A stretch of DNA of 45,220 nucleotides from Alkalibacterium sp. (lineage in GTDB: Bacteria; Bacillota; Bacilli; Lactobacillales; Carnobacteriaceae_A), in assembly GCA_020832185.1 (NCBI GenBank), contig JAFIFE010000013.1:1-45220 (forward strand). Direction: 5' to 3'. Made by a program: the position numbers and the translations under genes. Shown here piece after piece: positions 1 to 7,582 of the stretch. Numbering within the stretch: the stretch's first letter is position 1; each line of letters begins with the position of its first letter. The notes under the pieces were generated by a model that saw only the letters and a list, made by a program, of their open reading frames with translations, searched no databases and was not told the origin of the DNA.

Positions 1-79
1 CCTTAAGTGATGAATGTTTGTTTTGGTGAACTTCATTTTATCAGATTAAGGGGGGAAGAGGTGCCTTTTTGCATTTTAA

Positions 80-109
80 TTGACAGAGCAACGATAGTTG
101 CAGTAAAAC
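80..109 (+). promoter_or_regulatory. Candidate sigma-A promoter of the DUF1697 gene
   Basis: A perfect -35 TTGACA (80-85) is followed after 18 bp by TAAAAC (104-109), a 4/6 match to the -10 consensus. The spacer contains a perfect inverted repeat GCAAC-GATA-GTTGC (88-101) that could be an operator. The gene start lies 56 bp downstream. The rest of 1-164 shows no gene that I can support. Confidence 0.5.
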
Positions 110-164
110 ATAACAAAAACAAAGAAAAATTGGGAATTACGATCTTATATCAAGGGGGGATCAT

Positions 165-701
165 ATGAAATATGTCGCATTATTGAGAGGGATCAATGTT
201 GGCGGTAAAAATAAACTTAATGTGGAAGAGTTAAAACGAACAGTTGAAAACAGTGGAATGACATCCGTTTCGACCTATATCAATTCGGGGAATGTCATTT
301 TTGAAAACGAAGATCTCGACAAAGGTGAATTGAGCCTGGTTTTAAAGGAGGTGATCCTTAAGACATTTGGTTTAAATATCGACATTCTGATTCGCAGCAG
401 GACTGACCTTTCTATTGTGATGGAAACTTTGCCGAAGGACTTGAAGAATGATAAGACTATGAAATCGGATGTGCTCTTTCTGTTTGAGGAAATCGATAAC
501 GAGTCCATACTAAACGACCTCACTATTAAACAGGGGATCGATACAGTTTGCTATGTGCCAGGAGCTCTGATCTGGACAGTCGATAGGAATCAGGTATCCA
601 AGAGCGGCATGATGAAGCTGGCGGGCTCAGCTTTGTATAAAAAAATGACACTCAGAAACGTTAATACTACGCGACACCTTTATGAGTTGCTTAGTCAGTA
701 A
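165..701 (+). CDS. DUF1697 family protein
   Basis: The 178-aa product opens with YVALLRGINVGGKNKL and continues with a YINSGNVIF segment (about residues 38-46). This is the hallmark N-terminus of the DUF1697 family, small alpha/beta proteins of unknown function. The length is normal for the family. The ATG at 165 follows an AAGGGGGGA ribosome binding site at 152-160, which fixes the start. No signal peptide or membrane segment is visible. It is separated by 45 bp from the following Nudix gene in the same direction, so co-transcription is possible. The biochemical role is not known from family knowledge. Confidence 0.9.
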   Translation: MKYVALLRGINVGGKNKLNVEELKRTVENSGMTSVSTYINSGNVIFENEDLDKGELSLVLKEVILKTFGLNIDILIRSRTDLSIVMETLPKDLKNDKTMKSDVLFLFEEIDNESILNDLTIKQGIDTVCYVPGALIWTVDRNQVSKSGMMKLAGSALYKKMTLRNVNTTRHLYELLSQ

Positions 702-746
702 GCAACTGTGTCAGACAGTCGCATATGAGTAAGGGGAGGAAACGAA

Positions 747-1271
747 ATGGAGATTTGGGATACGTATGATACCAACAGAATCAAAAGAAAAGAGAAAATG
801 ATTAGAGGAGAGGCATTCGATAATGGGCAGCTGCACTTGATCGTTCATCTGTGTCTCTTTGATTCAAATGGTCGGATGCTTATTCAACAGAGACAATCAG
901 ACAAAATAGGCTGGGCAGATAGATGGGACTTGACCGTAGGAGGAAGTGCTCTGAGTGGCGAGACAAGTCAGACTGCACTGCAGCGTGAGGCTTTCGAGGA
1001 GCTTGGTCTGGAATTAAGCTTAGATAGTAGTAGACCCCACCTGACTATTAATTATGCCCATGGCTTTGATGACATATACTTAATTGAAAAAGATTTAGAT
1101 GCTGACCAGTTGTCTCTACAAAAAGAAGAAGTTCAGGCAGTTAAATGGGCAACAAAAAAAGAAATTTTAGCTTTTATAGATGAAGATCTGTTTATTCCAT
1201 ATTACAAGAGTTTTATAGAATTCATTTTTGAAAGTCGGCATCAATTTGGAGTTATTCCTAAGGAAATCTAG
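747..1271 (+). CDS. Nudix hydrolase, isopentenyl-diphosphate-isomerase-like subgroup
   Basis: The 174-aa protein carries a complete Nudix box at residues 66-88: G, five residues, E71, seven residues, then REAFEELGL, holding the metal-binding glutamates. Enzymes of this fold hydrolyse nucleoside diphosphates linked to another moiety. The N-terminal layout (an EIWDTYD opening, then a QLHLIVHLCLF strand and LIQQR) resembles the IPP-isomerase-like branch often annotated as YfcD-like, but the substrate cannot be read from sequence. A GGGGAGG ribosome binding site at 733-739 supports the ATG. The next gene starts 35 bp downstream, so it probably forms an operon with thpR and the methyltransferase. 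Confidence 0.9.
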   Translation: MEIWDTYDTNRIKRKEKMIRGEAFDNGQLHLIVHLCLFDSNGRMLIQQRQSDKIGWADRWDLTVGGSALSGETSQTALQREAFEELGLELSLDSSRPHLTINYAHGFDDIYLIEKDLDADQLSLQKEEVQAVKWATKKEILAFIDEDLFIPYYKSFIEFIFESRHQFGVIPKEI

Positions 1272-1306
1272 CAACAGTGAAGACGTTTGAAAAAGGGGCA
1301 GAGGAT

Positions 1307-1897
1307 ATGAGACTTTTTATAGCGATAGCACTCGATGAGTGTATCAAAACCAAGCTATCTGAGATTCAAGAAACAGTCAAAAGAATGTCGGTCAAAGGCA
1401 AGTATACTGCTCCAGACAATTTTCACTTGACGTTATATTTTATAGGGGAAGTAAGCGAAGCGCGCTCTGAAGAGATTAAATCAGCCGTAAAAAAAGTGGC
1501 TGACCAGTCATCTGGCTTCGAATTAACTTTGGAATATCTGGGACATTTCCAAAAAAAAGAGAGGCATATTCTATGGGTCGGCGTAAATGGATACACGGAT
1601 CCGCTATATAAAATGAACTTTAAGTTAAGAAGTGAGCTGGAAAAAGAGAGCCTTTCGGAGGGAGACATGGACTATACCCCACATATAACCCTAGGAAGAC
1701 AAATCATTTTACCTCGACCGTTTGATGAGTTTAAACAGCACGTAGATGTAACAGGAACGCCCTTAAGGGTTAACTCTATCTCGCTGATGGAAAGTAAACG
1801 GGAAGAAGGGGAGCTCGTGTATAAGTCGATTTATACTAGGTCATTAAAACAGTCATCAGATATAGGAAGAGAGGGGACAGATAGTGAAAGACCGTAA
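1307..1897 (+). CDS. thpR: RNA 2',3'-cyclic phosphodiesterase (2H/LigT family)
   Basis: The protein starts MRLFIAIALDE, typical of ThpR, and carries the two HxTx motifs that define 2H phosphoesterases: HLTL at residues 40-43 and HITL at 126-129. The family hydrolyses 2',3'-cyclic phosphate ends of RNA and can ligate tRNA halves in vitro. I chose the ATG at 1307, preceded by GGGGCAGAGG, over an in-frame GTG at 1277 that lacks a ribosome binding site and would add ten atypical residues. The 196-aa length suits the family. The 3' end overlaps the methyltransferase start by 14 bp, which suggests translational coupling. Confidence 0.93.
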   Translation: MRLFIAIALDECIKTKLSEIQETVKRMSVKGKYTAPDNFHLTLYFIGEVSEARSEEIKSAVKKVADQSSGFELTLEYLGHFQKKERHILWVGVNGYTDPLYKMNFKLRSELEKESLSEGDMDYTPHITLGRQIILPRPFDEFKQHVDVTGTPLRVNSISLMESKREEGELVYKSIYTRSLKQSSDIGREGTDSERP

Positions 1898-2641
1898 AGA
1901 GAAATTAGCAGCTTCTTTAACGGCTGAATCCACTGCACTTATTCCCTATTTGCCTTATCTTCTACAAGATTTGTGGGAGCTGGGTTCTTCACCCAGAGAT
2001 ATATGTGCGCTGCTTGAGGCTGACACACCGATATCTGAAGACTATCATGTGCTTGATTTGGGGTGTGGAAAAGGCGCAGTCAGCATTGTTATGGCGGAAC
2101 GTTTTAAGTGTCATGTTAAAGGCATCGATTTACTACCAGAGTTCATTGAAGAAGCTGAACAAAGAGCCATTGACTATGGAGTAGCTGACATTTGTCACTT
2201 TAAAGTAGGAGACATAACTGAATCAGTCAATGAAGAAAAGAATTACGATAGTGTCATATATGGGGCAGTGGGGGATGTATTAGGTGAACCGGTTGATATG
2301 ATCAACCAGTTGAAACAGACAGTCAGAGCAGGAGGCTATATAATTATCGATGACGGCTATGCTTTGGACGACAATGCATACTATTACACCAAAAAAGAGT
2401 GGCTGTCCTTTTTAAGAATGCAGAAATGACAGTGATTGATGAAAAGGAGATAGAACAAGACGAAGTTGTGTCTCTGTGTCACCATCAGATCGAGAAAATC
2501 ACTCATAGAGCAAATGAGCTTAAAATGAGATACCCAGAGGCGTCTGATTTGTTCGAGAGCTACATTACAAGTCAGAAAGCAGAATGCAAGGATCTTACCA
2601 ACGAGATTATAGGGGTAACTTTTCTACTCCAGTCAAAATAA
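1884..2641 (+). pseudogene. SAM-dependent class I methyltransferase, interrupted by a -1 frameshift
   Basis: The first frame (GTG at 1884, ribosome binding site GAGGGGAC) has the SAM-binding motif I VLDLGCGKG at residues 56-64, but stops at 2429 after 181 residues. Without interruption in homology sense, a second frame carries on through about 2399-2641 (KNAEMTVIDEKEIEQDE onward). One extra T in the TTTTT run at 2409-2413 would join them as WLSFFKNAEMTV into a protein of about 252 aa, a normal length for such enzymes. The cause may be a real mutation, a homopolymer sequencing error or, less likely, -1 ribosomal slippage at CTTTTTA. The target is unknown. Confidence 0.75.
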
Positions 2642-2645
2642 ATAA

Positions 2646-2703
2646 GACCGGTGAGCGCCTGGGACTTCTTTGAACGTGAAGAAGTCCCAGACGCTTACTG
2701 GTC
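2646..2703. terminator. Long hairpin between convergent genes, probably bidirectional terminator
   Basis: Arms at 2646-2670 and 2679-2703 pair over about 25 bp with only three imperfect positions and an 8-nt loop. A TTTT follows on the plus side; on the minus strand the hairpin is followed by a U-rich TTATTTATTTTG stretch. It sits between the methyltransferase end and the heliorhodopsin end. Confidence 0.8.
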
Positions 2704-2717
2704 TTTTGGATAGGGAA

Positions 2718-3500
2718 TTAGGGCTGCATAACACCTGCAAAGGCAAGCCAGGCAAGAATCGATTTAGCAAATAGGCTCAGAATGATATACCCTCGTTCTC
2801 CATAAAGGTAATTTTCCCATCTGCCTATTTTTTTGTATTGAAGGATCATATTGATTGGGAATAAATTAAAGAAGACAAAATAACTGCCTACGATTGCGTA
2901 CACAAACCAGGGAACTTCTGCAGGGTTGGAATTACCAAACGCATAGAGAAGGATGACGATCCATGGTGCCAGACCTGCTATCGTACCAAATACAAAAGGT
3001 TTCCAGTTCGTTCGCTTCGCATAATAATTCATTTCCTCCATATCCAATCCAAACAGGTTCATCGAGGCATTTACTACAACGATTAGTATAAGGGCTCCAA
3101 TATCGTACACTCCGAATAAAAGGGCAATCAGCATGATCATTAAAGAAGAACTGAGTGCATATTCATACCAGCGGAATCGGTTCATTCCTTTACTCAGATC
3201 ATCATTGTACTTAGGATTGCCCCAAGGGCTAACGATTATGAAATGTGCAAGTGCGGATAGGAAAAGAAATAAGGAGACAGTAACACCAAATGGAAGTTCA
3301 AAAAGCATATCCGTTTCAGTGACTAAACGCATTTGAGTTTCATCGAATGTCAGAAAATTTGACATCACAGGTATTCTAAAGTCGGCAATACGGTCTATAA
3401 ATAAGGCAAACCCAAGCATCAGCAAGCCTTGAACTAGATGCAGAACCCCCATCACTAAATTGAATTTTTTCAATGAAGAGTAAGTTATTTCTTTTGACAT
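2718..3500 (-). CDS. Heliorhodopsin
   Basis: The 260-aa protein has seven hydrophobic segments (roughly 12-34, 68-91, 111-129, 132-150, 168-187, 197-223, 237-257) and a long first inter-helix loop, as in heliorhodopsins. The last helix holds LFAKSILAWLAFAG, with Lys246 as the expected retinal Schiff-base lysine. Ser242 (K-4) and Trp251 (K+5) are also in place. Helix 3 carries RWYEYALSSS, with Glu113 as counterion. His21 and His86 match the two conserved histidines of characterised members. Heliorhodopsins bind retinal with inverted topology, do not pump ions and are thought to be light sensors. The ATG at 3500 has AGAAGG eight bases upstream; a GTG at 3509 is less likely. No retinal-making gene is visible nearby. 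Confidence 0.95.
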   Translation of the reverse strand: MSKEITYSSLKKFNLVMGVLHLVQGLLMLGFALFIDRIADFRIPVMSNFLTFDETQMRLVTETDMLFELPFGVTVSLFLFLSALAHFIIVSPWGNPKYNDDLSKGMNRFRWYEYALSSSLMIMLIALLFGVYDIGALILIVVVNASMNLFGLDMEEMNYYAKRTNWKPFVFGTIAGLAPWIVILLYAFGNSNPAEVPWFVYAIVGSYFVFFNLFPINMILQYKKIGRWENYLYGERGYIILSLFAKSILAWLAFAGVMQP

Positions 3501-3575
3501 GACGAGCACCTTCTTTCATATTAGTATCTTCAGTTTGTAAGAGTGTCTTTTGTCATCGCGTACCCCTTTCTCAAA

Positions 3576-3594
3576 TGAACATACTTCCTGTTCA
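3576..3594. promoter_or_regulatory. Inverted repeat upstream of heliorhodopsin, candidate operator
   Basis: TGAACA and TGTTCA form perfect 6-bp arms around a 7-bp spacer, 76-94 bp upstream of the heliorhodopsin start. The arm sequence recalls DinR/LexA half-sites (GAAC/GTTC), but the spacing is too wide for that regulator. The regulator is unknown. Confidence 0.4.
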
Positions 3595-3620
3595 ACGTAT
3601 CTTGTTAATCGTATTTTACC

Positions 3621-3634
3621 ATAACGCACGTTAT
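3621..3634. promoter_or_regulatory. Palindrome ATAACG-CA-CGTTAT, candidate operator
   Basis: Perfect 6-bp arms flank a 2-bp centre, giving a compact 14-bp site typical of dimeric helix-turn-helix regulators. It lies between the divergent heliorhodopsin and ywbE genes, about 120 bp from the former and 145 bp from the latter. No obvious regulator gene is adjacent. Confidence 0.4.
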
Positions 3635-3778
3635 AAAAACCTCTTTTACTCTCTCGAAGGTGTGGAAGTTTCTGTGAACAAATCATCATTCCTTTCTTGA
3701 TCATGCAAAAGGATGGACAAAAAGGTATACTAGTGTCAGGTAGTGAATAAAAAGGATAGTTCAAAGGAGAGTATTTAC

Positions 3779-3973
3779 ATGGATGGCACAAAACGTTCTA
3801 ACATTAACCCGGGGGATAAAGTAAAAGTGGTCCAGAAACAGGACCAGCGGTCTGGTAAATTGACGGAAGGTGTAGTTTTAAAATTATTAACTAATTCACC
3901 TACACATCCTCATGGAATCAAGGTTATGCTTGAAGACAAGACTGTTGGACGAGTAAAGGAAATAATTAAATAG
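3779..3973 (+). CDS. ywbE: YwbE family protein (DUF2196)
   Basis: The 64-aa product has the YwbE pattern RSNINPGDKVKVV, KQDQRSGKLTEGVV and LTNSPTHPHGIKVMLED, nearly its whole length. The family consists of small basic KOW-like/SH3-like proteins of unknown role. The ATG at 3779 has AAAGGAGAG seven bases upstream, giving the standard family length. An upstream in-frame GTG at 3743 lacks a ribosome binding site and was not used. The gene is divergent from heliorhodopsin and ends in its own terminator, so it is probably monocistronic. Confidence 0.92.
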   Translation: MDGTKRSNINPGDKVKVVQKQDQRSGKLTEGVVLKLLTNSPTHPHGIKVMLEDKTVGRVKEIIK

Positions 3974-3981
3974 GTGTAATA

Positions 3982-4018
3982 AAAAAAGTATCTGATCCAT
4001 TCGTTCAGATGCTTTTTT
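3982..4018 (+). terminator. Rho-independent terminator of ywbE
   Basis: Arms AAAAAAGTATCTGA and TCAGATGCTTTTTT, with one G-U pair and a 9-nt loop, lie nine bases after the ywbE stop. The roughly 280 bases from here to the next start hold no gene that I can support; a TATAAT at 4120-4125 lacks a convincing -35. Confidence 0.85.
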
Positions 4019-4296
4019 CATGGGGTTCATTACACTCGTTTACTGAATAGGCCTGATTTATTTCTGAGTTTTATGTCAATTCGGGCGCACTATCAGTAGG
4101 GCTTTCTCAAAGAACATTGTATAATGGAGAAAAGAACAAGTGTATTTTTATTATCACCAGATCAGTTGTCGTTTGTATCGATCATCAAAGAGCGATTCTT
4201 GCACAGGATTGGTTTAAGACAGGCATATGTCTATGGTCCTCTACTAAATTAAATCGTCTACCCCTTTTTCTCTGATTGACTAAAGGAAGTGAAATC

Positions 4297-5391
4297 ATGA
4301 CCTCTAAACAAACCGTATTGATTAATCCTTTTCATTTTATAGTTGATCCAATGGAAAGATTATTGCTGATCAATTTTCAGAAGGATCCGGATGAGCATTA
4401 TATGGGTTTTGAACCACAGGTGTTCGATGATGCTGTAAACGGCATAGGACATCTCGTCATCGGATGGAGACGCGATGGTAAAATCGATGTGTATCATCAG
4501 TCATCACTGAATCTTTCAGAAAAATTATTTGACATTACAGGAAGAGAGCCGGCAGATATTTTAGAATGTTCCTTTGAGGTCGCGTCATTTGAAATTGATC
4601 AAAGAGGGGTACAGGCTCTTTACCGGTTTACGGATAAATATAACAGACCGGTTAAAATCAAAATCAATGAAAAGAACTACAAAAAAAGATACCCGTTTAA
4701 TATGCTGGCTCCTTTAGGGCATTCGGTTGACACTCCTTCTTCTCTGCCTCTGATTTACTTGTTTGACTTTTATTTTGTCAGAAAGAGTCATACCGTCATT
4801 GATATACAAATCAGCGGAAAAAATCATAAGCTTGATACTCTTGCAGTACCCATTGACGGGATGAAAATGTATTTCACACGGTACAGTTCCAAACCGCTGA
4901 TAGCAGAATTCAATCCTGCTCTAGATGATCATATTAGTTTATTGAAGGTAACAGACGAACAGGATAGTGTAAAAACGAAGACAGGCATAATCGAATTAAA
5001 CTGGGCTAATTCAGTTCCTTCAATTAAAACGTTAAGGCAAACGAATGCCGTCTTTCCTATCGAGTTGACATTTATCCCCCCATTTCCTGATATTACAGCT
5101 CTGGAGAATAATAAAATGCGGGAAGGCATAATGCAGATCAGCTGTCATGCCTCGTTGGGGTTGATAATCGGCAGATACCAAGTGGTAAGAAGAGGTAAGA
5201 ATATTAAAATCAAATGTTCTCCATCTAAAGGGTGGTCCCCCGTGCCAGAAAAATGGTCCCTTAGATTTTTATATAAAACAACTCCGGTATTTAGAGAATG
5301 GACCAAATCTTATGAATGGACAGCCTATATTTATGAAAGAAATCAGTCTAATTATTATATGCATTCCAGATGGAAACGATTGAATAGATAA
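4297..5391 (+). CDS. Uncharacterised 364-aa protein
   Basis: I do not recognise a family. The protein has no signal peptide or membrane helix and appears rich in alternating beta-strand segments. Distinctive stretches are INPFHFIVDP near the N-terminus, GWRRDGKIDVYHQSSLNLSE, RYPFNMLAPLGH followed by SSLPLIYLFDFYFVR in the middle, and YSSKPLIAEFNP. The beta-rich two-lobed look could suit a lipocalin or AttH/CrtC-like barrel, but that is speculation. The ATG at 4297 follows AAAGGAAGTG; a TTG at 4276 has no such site. A 39-bp gap to the Old Yellow Enzyme gene suggests co-transcription. Codon usage and base composition look like the neighbours. Confidence 0.7.
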   Translation: MTSKQTVLINPFHFIVDPMERLLLINFQKDPDEHYMGFEPQVFDDAVNGIGHLVIGWRRDGKIDVYHQSSLNLSEKLFDITGREPADILECSFEVASFEIDQRGVQALYRFTDKYNRPVKIKINEKNYKKRYPFNMLAPLGHSVDTPSSLPLIYLFDFYFVRKSHTVIDIQISGKNHKLDTLAVPIDGMKMYFTRYSSKPLIAEFNPALDDHISLLKVTDEQDSVKTKTGIIELNWANSVPSIKTLRQTNAVFPIELTFIPPFPDITALENNKMREGIMQISCHASLGLIIGRYQVVRRGKNIKIKCSPSKGWSPVPEKWSLRFLYKTTPVFREWTKSYEWTAYIYERNQSNYYMHSRWKRLNR

Positions 5392-5430
5392 ACGCACAGC
5401 ATTTAATAGATAAAGTGAAGGAGACTATCA

Positions 5431-6654
5431 ATGAGCAAGCTTGAAGTGGAACAGCCTTTAGAGTTACCTAATAAAATTACCATCAAAAACCGATTCTTCA
5501 AATCTGCAATGAGTGAAACACTTGCTGATCGAAACAATAGTCCCACCCCATTACTTGTGAATCTCTATAATGAGTGGGCTAAAGGGGGTTCAGGAATCGT
5601 AGTGACTGGTAATGTGATGATAGACCGTCAAGCATTGGGGGAGCCGGGTAATGTCGTTATAGATGATGAACGTGATCTGGTGACCTTAAAACAATGGGCC
5701 AAATCAGGAACAGTCAATCATACACACTTATGGGTGCAGGTGAATCACCCGGGAAAACAATCACCGCGTTCACTGTCCAAAGAACCAGTGGCCCCAAGCG
5801 CAATAGCATTAAACAAAAAATATAAGTCGTTTTTTAATCAGCCACGCGAGTTAACAACAGGTGAAGTAAAAGAAATCATTCAAAAATTCATTAATACCGC
5901 TAGGATTGTCAAAAAGGCAGGCTTTACCGGTGTTCAGATACATGGAGCCCATGGTTATCTAGTCAGCCAGTTTTTATCACCCGTTAGTAATCAGCGTGAA
6001 GATGAGTATGGTGGCTCGATCGAAAATAGAATGCGCTTTTTGATTGATATATATACTGGAATGAGAGAGGCACTTGGGACTGATTTTTCGATAAGTGTCA
6101 AATTGAATATTTCTGACTTCAGCGAGGGTGGATTCAGTGAAGAAGAAGCGGTAAAAGTCATGATGAAACTATCAGATCTAGGGATCGATTTAATTGAGAT
6201 ATCAGGTGGGAACTATGAAAATCCGAAAATGTTCAATGAAACGGATGATGAGGACGTCTTTTTTATTGAGTACGCTAAAAAACTCAAACTAAAAATCAAA
6301 GCACCTATAGTTGTGACCGGAGGATTTCGAACGCTTAAAACAATGGAGCACGCATTAAGTGAGAAACAGACAACTATGATTGGCTTAGCACGTCCATTAG
6401 TATTGTACCCTGATCTACCCAATCAGATCAGTAAGGGGAAGAGGACACGTATCGACACCCCTCGTTTAACCACTGGACTTAGCTTTTTGGATAAAAAAGC
6501 GGGTGGATTTATAGGAATCAGTTATTACGAGCAGCAGATCAAGCGGATCGCTTATGGAGAAAAGCCGGTGATCCATCGTAACGGTTGGAAACCTATAATC
6601 AGTACCCTCAAATCTCATGGATTAACAGCACTAATGCCTCGCAGAACAAACTAG
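5431..6654 (+). CDS. NADH:flavin oxidoreductase / Old Yellow Enzyme family protein
   Basis: The 407-aa protein shows the FMN-barrel signature of the family: KNRFFKSAMSE near residue 19, HGAHGYLVSQFLSP from 171, and NQREDEYGGSIENRMRF from 187, the active-site and FMN-binding region. VVTGGFR and the GLARPLVLYPDLP segment later in the barrel contact the FMN phosphate. Such enzymes reduce activated C=C bonds or act as 2,4-dienoyl-CoA reductase relatives; there is no second (FAD/FeS) domain, so it is the single-domain type. About 40 C-terminal residues extend past the usual barrel end. The ATG has GAAGGAG upstream. The substrate is unknown. Confidence 0.9.
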   Translation: MSKLEVEQPLELPNKITIKNRFFKSAMSETLADRNNSPTPLLVNLYNEWAKGGSGIVVTGNVMIDRQALGEPGNVVIDDERDLVTLKQWAKSGTVNHTHLWVQVNHPGKQSPRSLSKEPVAPSAIALNKKYKSFFNQPRELTTGEVKEIIQKFINTARIVKKAGFTGVQIHGAHGYLVSQFLSPVSNQREDEYGGSIENRMRFLIDIYTGMREALGTDFSISVKLNISDFSEGGFSEEEAVKVMMKLSDLGIDLIEISGGNYENPKMFNETDDEDVFFIEYAKKLKLKIKAPIVVTGGFRTLKTMEHALSEKQTTMIGLARPLVLYPDLPNQISKGKRTRIDTPRLTTGLSFLDKKAGGFIGISYYEQQIKRIAYGEKPVIHRNGWKPIISTLKSHGLTALMPRRTN

Positions 6655-6717
6655 TGCAATCAACTTAGTCATCAGTCAGAAAACGTTTCTAAAAATCATA
6701 TAAGGATGAAGGTAAGG

Positions 6718-7458
6718 ATGAAAACCATACAGAAAAACTGGAAAAAGATAGTACTTGGATGTGTCATTCTCCTTGCTGCATTATTGGTCGGACTGTTTAT
6801 ATTTGTTCGTGTCAGTACGTATGAAGCGATGGAAGAAGCAAAAGACCTCTTAAACGATACCAATGTTATGCAGGAAGATAACTGGATTAAAATTGAACCA
6901 GAGGTAAGAATAGGAACGATCGTGTTCTATCAAGGCGCATTTGTTGAAGCAGAATCGTATCTGCCATTAGCAAAGAGTCTGAGTGATCAAGGATTTAGAG
7001 TATTTATTCCTTACATGCCCCTCAATCTTGCTATTTTAAACACTCGTGCATTTGAGAGGATATATGATGAGTATGCTTCGGATGAGGAGTGGGTGATTGG
7101 AGGACATTCTTTGGGTGGAGCCAGCGCTTCACTTTTTGTAGCTGATCAGGATGAGCATATTGATGGTGTCTTTTTCCTTGCATCGTATCCCAGCGCGAAT
7201 AGTGATTTATCAAATCGCTCATTTCCAGTGTTATCCATTACAGCCTCGCATGATATCATTGTTGACGACGAGCGGTTCAATGAGTCTCGAGAAAATCTCC
7301 CAGATCATACCGTTTTCAGTAGGATCGAAGGAGGAAATCACTCTAACTTTGGATATTATGGGTTTCAATCTGGGGATGGGATAAGTCAAATCACTCGGGA
7401 AGAGCAGCATGAGCAGGTCGTGCAAACCATTATCTCTGTCTTTCTAGAGGATGAGTAG
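6718..7458 (+). CDS. Membrane-anchored alpha/beta hydrolase
   Basis: An N-terminal hydrophobic helix (about residues 7-30) is followed by an alpha/beta hydrolase-fold-5-like domain with nucleophile motif GGHSLGGA (Ser131), acid in SHDIIV (Asp179) and GGNHSNFG (His208), a full catalytic triad. The domain probably sits outside the membrane. I set the start at the ATG at 6718, with AAGG five bases upstream; an ATG at 6706 has AGG directly abutting it and would add four residues. Substrate class is not predictable; esterase or lipase-type activity is the general expectation. No terminator is evident between it and the next gene. Confidence 0.85.
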   Translation: MKTIQKNWKKIVLGCVILLAALLVGLFIFVRVSTYEAMEEAKDLLNDTNVMQEDNWIKIEPEVRIGTIVFYQGAFVEAESYLPLAKSLSDQGFRVFIPYMPLNLAILNTRAFERIYDEYASDEEWVIGGHSLGGASASLFVADQDEHIDGVFFLASYPSANSDLSNRSFPVLSITASHDIIVDDERFNESRENLPDHTVFSRIEGGNHSNFGYYGFQSGDGISQITREEQHEQVVQTIISVFLEDE

Positions 7459-7582
7459 GATGATCAGTACACAGTTAATAATTTCGTCACTAACTGTCAT
7501 GGTCGAATCATTGAATCTATGTTAATCTATAACAAGTGAAATTAATTAAAAATGTATAACCAAAGTAAAAGGAGCTAGTCCA

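Noticed and set aside
2718-3500. Proton-pump type-1 rhodopsin
   Set aside because: Helix 3 and helix 7 motifs are of the heliorhodopsin type, and the DTE/NDQ pump motif is absent.
3546-3576. Sigma-B-like promoter (GGGTAC with a GTATGT -35) for heliorhodopsin
   Set aside because: The -10 fits well but the -35 matches only half the consensus; not enough to call.
3516-3791. 91-aa leftward frame upstream of heliorhodopsin
   Set aside because: It covers the promoter region and the ywbE start on the other strand, with low-quality composition and no ribosome binding site.
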